A DNA stretch of 64,000 nt, from contig ASZN01000005.1 of NCBI GenBank assembly GCA_000406005.1, forward strand, positions 121,776-185,775, in the 5' to 3' direction. Under the pieces are notes generated by a model that was not told where the DNA came from, did no database searches, and saw only the letters and a list, made by a program, of their open reading frames with translations. The stretch's first letter is position 1. Each line of letters starts with the position of its first letter. The stretch is from Candidatus Poribacteria bacterium WGA-3G (GTDB lineage Bacteria > Poribacteria > WGA-4E > WGA-3G). A program made the position numbers and the translations under genes. Shown here one piece after another: positions 44,560-53,081 of this stretch.

Positions 44560-45384
44560 ATGCCAGTTTTTGACGCAGAAGCCTTAGAATTTTGGGAAGA
44601 GCACGGCTATGTTGTCGTGCCAGAAGCGGTGCCACTTGAAAATTGTCGCGCCGCCGAACAAGCCGTCTGGGATTTTCTTGAAATGGATGGTGATGATCCG
44701 GACAGTTGGTATCCTGACCCGCCGCGACGCAGCATTATGGTCGAAATTTACCAGCACCAAGCGTTGTGGAACAACCGCCAATACCCGCGTATCCATCAGG
44801 CGTTCTCAGAGATTTGGGGAAATGATAAACTCTGGGTCAGTTTTGATCGCGCGAGTATGAATCCGCCTGAACGTCCAGATTGGGAGTTCACCGGTCCTTA
44901 CTTGCATTGGGATATGTCGTTGGACAGTATGCCGGTGCGTTTGAAGGTGCAAGGTGTCCTATATCTGGCGGATACACCCGGTAATCAAGGCGCGTTTACC
45001 TGTATTCCGGGGTTCCATCGGAAGTTAGAATCATGGTTGAACGACCTGCCTGACGATGCGAACCCACGGCACGTGGTACGAGATTACCAAGCCGAGGCGG
45101 TACCGGTAGCCGGGAAAGCCGGTGATCTCGTGATCTGGCACAGTGCATTACCACACGGCAGCAGCCCGAACTCCGCTGAACGGCCCAGGATGGCACAATA
45201 CATCACGATGTCACCCGCACCCAATGATGGAAAGGACACCAGCGAAGGGCGGGTCAAAGGGTGGCGCGAACGGCTAACCGGGCTCGGAAAAGAGGCGAAA
45301 GAGAAGGAACATCACCACGGTAAGACAGCCGAATTGACACCTCTCGGAAAGAAACTCCTCGGACTCGAACCCTGGGTCGCCTGA
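44560..45384 (+). CDS. Phytanoyl-CoA dioxygenase (PhyH) family protein
   Basis: A 274-residue dioxygenase-like protein. Opening FWEEHGYVVVPEAVPLENC; metal motif in YLHWDMSLDSMPVRLKVQG (HxD); CIPGFHRKLESW; distal His in LVIWHSALPHGSSPNS; Arg in RPRMAQYITM. A GGAGAGA ribosome site precedes ATG 44560. TTGACA at 44420-44425 may be part of its promoter, but the expected -10 is poor. It is divergent from the Gfo/Idh/MocA-PhyH pair and precedes cydAB. Confidence 0.87.
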   Translation: MPVFDAEALEFWEEHGYVVVPEAVPLENCRAAEQAVWDFLEMDGDDPDSWYPDPPRRSIMVEIYQHQALWNNRQYPRIHQAFSEIWGNDKLWVSFDRASMNPPERPDWEFTGPYLHWDMSLDSMPVRLKVQGVLYLADTPGNQGAFTCIPGFHRKLESWLNDLPDDANPRHVVRDYQAEAVPVAGKAGDLVIWHSALPHGSSPNSAERPRMAQYITMSPAPNDGKDTSEGRVKGWRERLTGLGKEAKEKEHHHGKTAELTPLGKKLLGLEPWVA

Positions 45385-45468
45385 TGTGTCTGTCCTATCG
45401 TTAACGGATCGGGTGGGTGCCTGTGACGCTCACTGATGTGGAGCTCGGGCTATGAAGGAGGCTTTCTC

Positions 45469-46779
45469 ATGACAGATTTGTTGGCAGCACGTGCACAGAT
45501 GGCGATGTCACTCGCATTTCACATCATCTTCGCTGTGGTCGGCATAGCGATGCCACTACTGATGGTGATTGCCGAGGGGATGTGGATCAAGACACGGGAA
45601 GAAGTCTACCTCACGCTGGCGAAGCAGTGGGCAAAAGGCACGGCTATCATGTTCGCTGTTGGAGCCGTCTCTGGCACTGTTTTATCATTTGAGCTCGGTC
45701 TGTTGTGGCCCGAATTCATGGCTTACGCCGGTCCGATCATCGGGATGCCGTTTTCATTGGAAGGGTTGGCGTTCTTCCTTGAGGCGATCTTCTTGGGACT
45801 TTACCTCTACGGTTGGGAGCGTATCCCGAAATATGCACACTGGTTCGCTGGAATGATGGTGCTGCTCGGTGGCACCTTGTCCGGTATCTTCGTTGTGACC
45901 GCTAATGCGTGGATGAACACGCCTACCGGTTTCTCTATCGTCAATGGCGAGGTGACAAACGTTGATCCGATTGCAGCGATGCTTAACCCTTCCTCATTCA
46001 GCCAAGCACTCCACATGACCATCGCTGCGTTCCTTGCCGTCGGATTTGCAGTCGCTGGCATCCACGCCTATCTTCTCAGACGCGACCCAGATAACCTGTT
46101 CCACCGTCGGGCGTTCGCGATCGCTTTGAGCGTCGGTGCCGTGTTCGCAATACTCCAACCGATTTCAGGGGACATCAGTGCAAAGCGGGTCGCGAAGTAT
46201 CAACCTATCAAACTCGCGGCGATGGAAGCGCAGTGGGAAACAGAACGCGGCGCACCTTTGCGTATCGGCGGTATCCCCGACGAAGACGCTGAAGAAACAC
46301 GATACGCACTTGAGATTCCGAAGGCACTCAGTTTCCTCGCACATTTCGACTTCAACGCAGAAATAATGGGGCTTAAGGAAGTACCGCGCGAAGATCGTCC
46401 ACCTGTAATTATCGTACACTTCGCATTTCAGATTATGGTCGCTTGTGGGATCGTCCTGATTATCGCTGGACTTCTTGGCGGTTGGCTCGCGTGGAAACAC
46501 AAAAACCTGCCGACCCAAAGTTGGTATCTGCGGTTCATTACGCTCTGCACGCCTCTCGGATTTATCGCGATTGAAGCGGGGTGGACAGTCACGGAGGTCG
46601 GTCGGCAACCGTGGGTTATCTACAATATCATGCGCACATCAGAGGCAGTAACACCGATGCCGAATCTCGTTATCCCCTTTGTTAGTTTTACGGTGCTTTA
46701 CATTTTTCTTTCCATTATTGTTTTCGTTTTATTACGCCGTCATATCTTTCAGAGTCCACGCTTGTATGACACAGTTTGA
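45469..46779 (+). CDS. cydA: Cytochrome bd-type oxidase subunit I
   Basis: A 436-residue subunit of the quinol:O2 oxidoreductase in the inner membrane, with about nine helices and three haems. Seen: haem-ligand His in MSLAFHIIFAVVGIAMPL, the quinol-site block SGDISAKRVAKYQPIKLAAM (Q-loop start), and the family motif GWTVTEVGRQPWVIYNIMRT. The protein is short and the Q-loop small, as in cyanide-insensitive-type bd oxidases. GAAGGAGG precedes ATG 45469; 11 upstream codons are not used. cydB follows after 11 nt. High O2 affinity would help in microoxic niches. Confidence 0.95.
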   Translation: MTDLLAARAQMAMSLAFHIIFAVVGIAMPLLMVIAEGMWIKTREEVYLTLAKQWAKGTAIMFAVGAVSGTVLSFELGLLWPEFMAYAGPIIGMPFSLEGLAFFLEAIFLGLYLYGWERIPKYAHWFAGMMVLLGGTLSGIFVVTANAWMNTPTGFSIVNGEVTNVDPIAAMLNPSSFSQALHMTIAAFLAVGFAVAGIHAYLLRRDPDNLFHRRAFAIALSVGAVFAILQPISGDISAKRVAKYQPIKLAAMEAQWETERGAPLRIGGIPDEDAEETRYALEIPKALSFLAHFDFNAEIMGLKEVPREDRPPVIIVHFAFQIMVACGIVLIIAGLLGGWLAWKHKNLPTQSWYLRFITLCTPLGFIAIEAGWTVTEVGRQPWVIYNIMRTSEAVTPMPNLVIPFVSFTVLYIFLSIIVFVLLRRHIFQSPRLYDTV

Positions 46780-46790
46780 GGGAGAATCCG

Positions 46791-47843
46791 ATGTTAACAC
46801 TTGAGCTCTGCGTTGCGGGTGTGATGCTTATCTCCTTGGTTATCTATGTGTTGACCGGTGGTGCGGATTTTGGGGGCGGTATCTGGGACCTGTTCGCAAC
46901 GGGTCCACGCACGAAAGCACAACGCACACTTATCATACAAGCCATCGCACCCATCTGGGAAGCGAACCATGTCTGGTTGATCGTTATTGTTGTGCTGCTG
47001 TTTGTGGCGTTTCCGGTCGCATTCGCCGCGATTAGCACGGCTTTGCATATTCCGTTGACGCTGATGCTCATCGGTATTGTGCTTCGAGGTTCAGCGTTTG
47101 TGTTTCGCACTTATGATGTCCAATCGGATACCACACACCGCCGCTGGAGTCGAGTCTTTGCCATTGCAAGTGTCATCACGCCTGTGATGTTAGGCATTAC
47201 GTTGGGTGCGGTTGCATCCGGCACAATTCATGTTGACGTAAAAACCAGGGTCGTAGATACCGACTTCATCTCAGCGTGGTTCGCGCCGTTTCCGTTTGCG
47301 ATCGGTTTTTTCACCTTGACGCTCTGCGCCTTGCTCGCGGCAGTATATCTCACGCTGGAGACCGATGACCCGGAATTACAAGAAGATTTTCGGCGACGTG
47401 CCCTCATCTCAGCAGTCAGCGTCGGCGCGATGGCTGGATTGAGTTTTATCTTATCTGCTGAGGGTGCGCCAACAATTCGACGTGGACTCGGTAATGCACC
47501 TTGGTCAATCCCGTTTCATATCTTAACAGGCGCGGTGGCATTGTGGGCAATCTGGACGATTTGGAGTCGTCAATTCCGCCTTGCGCGTCTCCTCGTTCCG
47601 ATACAGGTTACGCTGATTGTTTTCGGTTGGGGGTTGGCGCAGTATCCGTATCTCGTTACACCGGACTTAACCTTTTCAAATACGGCTGCACCTGATACTG
47701 TACTGCGACCGGTACTGATTGTACTAAGTATCGGCATTGTCCTGTTGGTGCCTGCGTTCTGGTATCTTTACGCTGTGTTTAAAGGTACACCTCGGAAGAC
47801 GGAAGCAGCTGCGGGACGGATTGATGCATCTCGAAAAGATTAA
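46791..47843 (+). CDS. cydB: Cytochrome bd-type oxidase subunit II
   Basis: A 350-residue partner of CydA with about eight helices. Opening CVAGVMLISLVIYVLTGGAD, then FGGGIWDLFATGP, IAPIWEANHVWLIVIVVLLF and FPVAFAAISTALHIPLTL, all typical of CydB. GGGAG lies 5 nt before ATG 46791; an earlier in-frame TTG overlaps cydA. No cydX-like small ORF or cydCD is seen next to it. The gene ends before a long gene-poor stretch. Confidence 0.95.
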   Translation: MLTLELCVAGVMLISLVIYVLTGGADFGGGIWDLFATGPRTKAQRTLIIQAIAPIWEANHVWLIVIVVLLFVAFPVAFAAISTALHIPLTLMLIGIVLRGSAFVFRTYDVQSDTTHRRWSRVFAIASVITPVMLGITLGAVASGTIHVDVKTRVVDTDFISAWFAPFPFAIGFFTLTLCALLAAVYLTLETDDPELQEDFRRRALISAVSVGAMAGLSFILSAEGAPTIRRGLGNAPWSIPFHILTGAVALWAIWTIWSRQFRLARLLVPIQVTLIVFGWGLAQYPYLVTPDLTFSNTAAPDTVLRPVLIVLSIGIVLLVPAFWYLYAVFKGTPRKTEAAAGRIDASRKD

Positions 47844-48213
47844 CGGCAAGCAATATTACGGGCCATCTCATAAATTGTGGCGGAAAACCTTGTCCGCCCA
47901 ATTTACAATCCCGGCATGCCAAAATTCTAAAAGGCTTTTCTGCGAAAAAAGCGAGAAAATTTAGAGAAGCACACACTTTTCCCAAAATTATGGGTTTTTT
48001 GGAATTTAATTTGACAAATATTTTCTTTTTTTTATAATATCAGCAAATTTGATTACGCTGTTTCGCGTTATAGTGAATTCAAAAAATAAATACACACCTC
48101 CACCCCCTGGTAGGTGAGGTTTCCTAACCTCACCGATGCAAAGTGTATAAGTAATTCTGAAATCTACTATAATAGCGATCAACGTGAATTTACCAAAACG
48201 GATAAAGAGAACA
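47844..48213. other. Gene-poor intergenic stretch after cydB
   Basis: No convincing gene in this 370-nt segment. It holds AT-rich DNA, the palindrome at 48113-48134, and a possible promoter near its end (TGTATA 48144-48149, 18-nt spacer, TATAAT 48168-48173). Confidence 0.6.
48113..48134. repeat. Palindrome GGTGAGGTT-TCCT-AACCTCACC
   Basis: A perfect 9-bp stem with a 4-nt loop, preceded by CTGGTA. It shares the TAGG-x-GxGGTTT form with 11234-11247 and the small-palindrome form with 17899 and 59304, suggesting a family of dispersed intergenic elements. Confidence 0.7.
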
Positions 48214-48369
48214 ATGAACCGACGACTCCATCTGAACATCTCAATCAGAAATGTATTGAACAAAGTGTTAACCGCTTTGGCGGTTGGCATGTGTGTTATG
48301 GCATTGCGTTCTCGGTCTCTGTTCTCAAAAGTTAACTTCTGGTTTACCCCCCCCCTTCACAAATCTTGA
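48214..48369 (+). CDS. Short ORF with a poly-C tract, probably a gene remnant
   Basis: A 51-residue ORF with a signal-like N-terminus (VLNKVLTALAVGMCVMALRS) preceded by AAAGAGA and a fair promoter. The frame meets a run of nine C (48347-48355) and then stops, so the ORF could be the front of an exported protein broken or phase-shifted at the homopolymer. No family recognised. Confidence 0.3.
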   Translation: MNRRLHLNISIRNVLNKVLTALAVGMCVMALRSRSLFSKVNFWFTPPLHKS

Positions 48370-48799
48370 CCTAAAGTTAACTCTATCCCACAGTGCTTTC
48401 ATTGTTTCTGGTATCCTACCGGAAAACAACTTCCACAAACATATTTCTCTTTATAGGTTTCAACGAGACCTCTTGTTGCCACGCGCCGCGTGGTTGCTTC
48501 AGGGGGTATCCGTATTCTGCTGCTCCATTCTTTTAAGTTTAGTTTCCGGCGGTACGACCTGTTTAGAGACGTGGTACATAACCAATGGGTGGATTCCGTT
48601 TTAATAAAGTGAAGGGGAAGACGTTAACACTCGGTTAATGTTGTTAATAGGGGTACGCCGCCTGTGTTCAGGGGTCTAAGACACTCATAGGAGGCACAGA
48701 AGCTGCGAAAACCTGATTTTGATTTAATTGTTTGCATATAATTCGTGGAGACGTGCTATACTAATTCATGTCTCTTTTACATAAAGGAGCATTTTAGAA
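48370..48799. other. Intergenic stretch before the cysteine-rich gene
   Basis: No convincing gene in this 430-nt segment. GGGGTACGCCGCC near 48652 recalls GGGGGCGTACGCCGC near 7904 and GGGCGCGTACGCCGC near 59361, so a dispersed repeat fragment may be present. A weak promoter (TTGCAT 48732-48737, 19-nt spacer, TATACT 48757-48762) precedes the next gene. Confidence 0.5.
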
Positions 48800-49147
48800 A
48801 TGATCAGAAATTTTTTCTCAACCCCGAATATCATAGGTAAATTGATGATTGCCTTGCTTTTCGTCGGTGGTGTGGTTTACGCAGGTGCGTTTGATGGCTT
48901 TGTTGTAGAAACCGAAACTTCCAGCTGCTGCGGTGGTAGCACAGATGCTTCTATCTTCTCAAGCAGTGAGTGCTGCGATGAGGCGTGTACATGTGAACGT
49001 AGGAGTTGTCCAGGTAGTGGTTGTAGTGGCTGTACTGGCGACCCTTGTACTGGTTGTGGCACTTGTAGTTGTGAGGACTTCTGCTCAAACCTTATTAAGT
49101 CGAGAACTTGTGGTACGCATAACGGTGTTTGCAAAAGAAACCCATAA
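48800..49147 (+). CDS. Cysteine-rich secreted or anchored small protein
   Basis: A 115-residue protein. An N-terminal hydrophobic segment (IGKLMIALLFVGGVVYAGAF) would export or anchor it. The remaining ~80 residues hold 16 Cys, including two CC pairs and a dense block CPGSGCSGCTGDPCTGCGTC. AAAGGAG lies before ATG 48800 and a hairpin follows the stop, so it is a single-gene unit. No family recognised. Metal binding or a disulfide-rich peptide are both possible; Cys-rich precursor peptides are a further option but no modifying enzyme is adjacent. Confidence 0.65.
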   Translation: MIRNFFSTPNIIGKLMIALLFVGGVVYAGAFDGFVVETETSSCCGGSTDASIFSSSECCDEACTCERRSCPGSGCSGCTGDPCTGCGTCSCEDFCSNLIKSRTCGTHNGVCKRNP

Positions 49148-49168
49148 GAACGATGAATTGCCAAGGTA

Positions 49169-49195
49169 GCCCGCGTGTTTTTTACACGCGCGGGC
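49169..49195 (+). terminator. Hairpin terminator
   Basis: GCCCGCGTGT (49169-49178) pairs with ACACGCGCGGGC (49184-49195) with a 2-nt bulge, loop of T residues, 21 nt after the cysteine-rich gene. No clear U-run follows, so intrinsic termination is likely but not certain. Confidence 0.55.
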
Positions 49196-49258
49196 CCTAT
49201 TTATGTTATTCCATTTCGGTATGACGGTTGCTAAAGAACCTTGAGGACCTTTTTTAGT

Positions 49259-51163
49259 ATGCTACCCGAAGTTTTAGAGCGGAACCCTTTACCAGAACAT
49301 GCACTCTGTTTACCGCATGGAGCGTTTGCCCGGTTAGGAAAAGGTGGTGTCACCGATGCCACAGTCTCTCCTGACGAAAGTCTGATTGCCGTGGCATCTC
49401 GTATCGGTGTGTGGTTGTACGATACACATATCGGCAACTTTTCTTCATTGATTGCTGTGGAGGAAACTGGCATCATCTCGGCAATTGCCTTTTCCTCCGA
49501 GAATACCCGACTTGCTGTAGGAGATTGGGATGGACAAATAACGCTGTGGAATATTAATACTCAAGGGAAAATTGCGACTTTTAATGCTAAACGGAAGGTA
49601 GAGTCTATTGTATTCTCTCCAGATGGCAAATATATGGCAGCAAGTTTTCAGCGTGGAGGCGTGATATTGTGGAACCTTACCACAAGGGAAACCCACTTAA
49701 CCTTGCTTGCAGATATGACCGTGAGTGCGATAACATTCTCCACAGATAGCCAGATGCTCACAACTGTAAGTCGTGAAGTTCCTACTTTATTTGATGGTGA
49801 AGATATTGCTGTAGTAACGGATAAGATACAGCAGGGCGAAGTGACAGTTGCCCTGTGGGATATTGCCACTGGGGAACTTTGCCGGAGTCTTCCATCAAAA
49901 CAGGTCAGCTGCATCACCTCTACATCAAGTGGGCAACTTTTAGCAGCAAACAGCTGGGGTAAAAAGGTTCGTATATGGCAAATTGATACTGGGAAAGATG
50001 TAACGAGTTTTTCACTTCCGGAACATGTACATTTCATTGGATATTCAGTTAACAGTCAGCTCCTTTGGTTAAGTGGCAACGTATTCACAATTTGGAAAGA
50101 TACCGAACGAAAGGATTTCCTTCTAAACCATCCAAACCACTCAGAGGGATGGCTTGTTACTTTTGTCCCCGGGACGAAACACCTTGTAGGTTTAGACAGA
50201 AGTGGCACTCTGAGACGCTGGGCGGTTGAAAACGATCAGAGGATTCGGATGCTTGAAAAAGTTCCTAGACATGGTCAGGTTGATAATTTGTTTCGAGGCC
50301 ACACTCTCACTTGTTCTTCCGAAAAACGCGACCTTGTAACGAGTATTTTAACAATTGGCGACAAGATCGTATTGCAGAATGAGGAGGCCCACGTGACTTT
50401 CACCCCCCAAATAACCACTCCAGAACTGCTTGTGATTTCAGCTGCTGTGTCTCCAGATCTCACGTTGTTAGCAACCGGAGGAGCTTTGGACAATGCCATA
50501 ACACTCTGGAATGTGGAAACAGGAAACCCAATTCGGGTTATGACAGGACACACGGGGGAAGTTTATGACCTCGCGTTTTCGCCTGACGGCAAGCATCTGG
50601 TAAGCGGAGGTGGCCGCGCGTGGGAATATCATGAAAATGAAGATGGAAGCACAGTCCATCCTGATGGGCAATATATGTTCGGGGTAAAAGATAGTAAAAG
50701 TTATTATTTTTACTTTGGTGAAGATGGTCATATAGACACAACCATTAAAGTCTGGAAAGTTGCAACAGGAGAATGTATAACCTCCCTTGAAAACCATGGA
50801 TGGACGAACCGAATCGCGTTTTCTGGTGATGGAACCCATCTTCTGACTTCTTCAGCGGAATACGTAAACCTTTGGTGCACAAAGACATGGGAAAAATTCG
50901 CAACATTTAACACAGTGAAAATCGAATCGCTAGCGTTTTCGCCTAATGGCACTCTTCTTGCTATGGGTGGAACCTGGCCTGAGCAGCGTATCCAAATCTG
51001 GAATGTAAGCACTCAGACTCTTATCGTTGAATTCTCGGGTCATAAAAGCGATGTCGAATCTGTTGATTTTTCGCCGGATGGCACAATCTTAGCGAGTGGC
51101 AGCTATGATGGCACCATCCTCCTCTGGGATCTAGCACCTTATGTAAAAAATGAAAGTTCGTGA
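49259..51163 (+). CDS. WD40-repeat protein
   Basis: A protein of about 634 residues made of WD40 blades (SAIAFSSENTRLAVGDWDGQ ... ITLWNINT; ESVDFSPDGTILASGSYDGT ... ILLWDLA), enough for one or two beta-propellers. WD40 propellers are interaction platforms; no enzyme domain is seen. ATG 49259 is chosen over TTG 49241; GAGG lies about 13 nt upstream. The stop overlaps the next ORF by 14 nt, so it was operon-linked to an ABC permease. No signal peptide. Confidence 0.85.
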   Translation: MLPEVLERNPLPEHALCLPHGAFARLGKGGVTDATVSPDESLIAVASRIGVWLYDTHIGNFSSLIAVEETGIISAIAFSSENTRLAVGDWDGQITLWNINTQGKIATFNAKRKVESIVFSPDGKYMAASFQRGGVILWNLTTRETHLTLLADMTVSAITFSTDSQMLTTVSREVPTLFDGEDIAVVTDKIQQGEVTVALWDIATGELCRSLPSKQVSCITSTSSGQLLAANSWGKKVRIWQIDTGKDVTSFSLPEHVHFIGYSVNSQLLWLSGNVFTIWKDTERKDFLLNHPNHSEGWLVTFVPGTKHLVGLDRSGTLRRWAVENDQRIRMLEKVPRHGQVDNLFRGHTLTCSSEKRDLVTSILTIGDKIVLQNEEAHVTFTPQITTPELLVISAAVSPDLTLLATGGALDNAITLWNVETGNPIRVMTGHTGEVYDLAFSPDGKHLVSGGGRAWEYHENEDGSTVHPDGQYMFGVKDSKSYYFYFGEDGHIDTTIKVWKVATGECITSLENHGWTNRIAFSGDGTHLLTSSAEYVNLWCTKTWEKFATFNTVKIESLAFSPNGTLLAMGGTWPEQRIQIWNVSTQTLIVEFSGHKSDVESVDFSPDGTILASGSYDGTILLWDLAPYVKNESS

Positions 51164-51662
51164 TGCCATTACCACAGGGATTTCACATCTCGCTCAAAAT
51201 AGACTCCGTGCCGGATTGTCCATTCTCGGTATCCTCATCGGCGTTGCAAGCGTCCTTTGCATGATGGCTATCGGCGATGGAGCAAAGCAACTCGTCGCGG
51301 ATCAAGTTGACAAACTCGGCGGTGCAAATCAGTTTCAATTCACCACCCGCTACTCAATTACTCGGCGAGGTCGCCGAGTACGAACAAAAGAACGGTTCAA
51401 CCTCGGCGATGCCCATGCCATTGAAGCTGTGTGTCCCGGGGTCCTCTATGTACTGCCGAAAAATGAAAGATACCGAATGCTCGTCACAAACCACCAAGGG
51501 AGAGAAACTCGTGCGTTTTTAGAAGGTGTCACCGCCGACTACGCGACCGGCATGCGGTGGCACATCCAAGAAGGCAGGTTTCTCACCGAGAACGATACGG
51601 AGCATCGCCTGCCTATCGGAGTGGAGAGGGCTTTGCAACACATCTCTTTGCTTTTGTGCTGA
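51150..51662 (+). pseudogene. Truncated MacB-like ABC transporter permease
   Basis: The first ~155 residues are a good MacB/FtsX-type permease start: SHLAQNRLRAGLSILGILIG (first membrane helix), MMAIGDGAKQLVADQV, then periplasmic-core-like sequence. It breaks off near FLTENDTEHRLPIG and runs out of frame into a different gene's DNA, ending at 51662. The later periplasmic part and three remaining helices are missing, so the product is non-functional as a transporter. It starts inside the WD40 gene. Confidence 0.8.
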
Positions 51663-52900
51663 TGCCACCACTCGTTCTATTAGGGATTCGTGCCCTTCGG
51701 CACGTTTTGATCACAAAATCATCGCTTGCAGATACATTCCGCCCACACGCCAGAAATCTCTCCCTGGGATTAACACTCGCGAGCCTCGCCCTAGCACTTG
51801 GATACGTGTTGATGCAATTTGACACCTTCGCAATCAGCACCGTTCCTCTAAGTCAAAACCAACTGATGCAAACCGTGGGAGAACTCAACATACCGGATTA
51901 TAGATATTGGGTGTTCCGATACGGCAGCCTCTTTTTCTTAGGCAGTCTTGGATTCATGAGTGTCAGCGTTCGTCTCTGGAAAAACAGCGGCGTGGTGTTA
52001 GCAGTGTTTATATTTCTGTTCATGCTCACCACTTTTTTTCAAGCAAGACTTGAGACGCTTTTAGGCGCGTCTGGATGTAACATCCTCTTTTTTGCATCGC
52101 TTGGAGGTATGTCTCTTTTGCTTCTCTTCACTGCATGGCGACAGCGCGAATCATCGAGACATGAACTCGTCTATATTGCAATGGTTGTTTGGTTTCTTCT
52201 CTGGGTATCGCTTTCTCGGGATGCGAAACGCTACGATTTCTTTATCGGACTTCCACTTGCGTTCTTTACTACTGAACTGATACACCGCGCTGCGTTATTT
52301 GTGACTGAAAAGATCAGAAACGTACAATTCCTGGGTGCGAATTTCAGGAAAAGGCTGCCGCTGCGTGTCATAAAAGTTGGTATTGCTCTTGTTATAGTTG
52401 CTTCCCTCATGTATTGGAAACCCGCTCGGGAACACGCCAAGCGCGCAACTTTTGCCGCAACAGAGATGCGCCGAGCTACGCCCGGAAATGCCCCGGTTGC
52501 GAAGGCGTTTGCGTGGATGAAAGTAGAACTTCCAGACCCCGCTGTTGTCGCTGCGAAATGGGGGTTCGGCAGTCAACTGAACGTCCTCGGCGGTGTCAAA
52601 ACCGTTATTGATCAAGATCATTACATTCAGCACTGGATCCACCTCTTTAACACACATGTCCGTGATGCTACCGATGCGCGAGCGGCGTTAGAGTTCCTAA
52701 AAACCCACGGGGCGACACATCTCATGCTAACACAAAGTCAACCCCCGGAAGTTTTGCTGCAAGGCGATTTGAGCGAAGCATTTGTTCCTGCCTACCCGCA
52801 GGAAAATTTTACGGAAGCAGGAGTCAAGGTGTGGGAGATTCGCTATCCGCCGAACATCCAATCGAATCCGAAATATCTGGCAACAGAACCAGGGGAATAA
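51620..52900 (+). pseudogene. C-terminal part of an STT3-like GT-C glycosyltransferase
   Basis: From about 51620 a different frame encodes ~425 residues of a membrane protein with several helices (LFAFVLMPPLVLLGIRALR onward) and a soluble C-terminal region. AAKWGFGSQLNVLGG with VIDQDHYIQHWI resembles the WWDYG region of oligosaccharyltransferases. The catalytic N-terminal half is missing; an ATG/GTG-type start at 51557 would read through out-of-frame MacB DNA. The gene is probably the remnant of a deletion that joined it to the permease. Confidence 0.65.
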
Positions 52901-53081
52901 ACATGTATGATTGCAAACACCATAATGCTCTGTCGCCCGTTGCTAACTTTATGTTCCCCGCTTCCGGTTCTCAGAAAAATCGTTATCAAGATAGCCCTTC
53001 TACAGTTCTGCTTTTCGCTTGATTTCCCCCTCATTTCCTGCTAAACTTAAAGAAAATTGTTGAGATGTCTCGTTCTCCGTT

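Noticed and set aside
47737..47964. 75-codon ORF at the end of cydB
   Set aside because: Mostly overlaps cydB out of frame; no start signal.
52831..53022. Small ORF between the GT-C remnant and the TRAP gene
   Set aside because: It overlaps the remnant's end in another frame and has no ribosome site or coherent composition.
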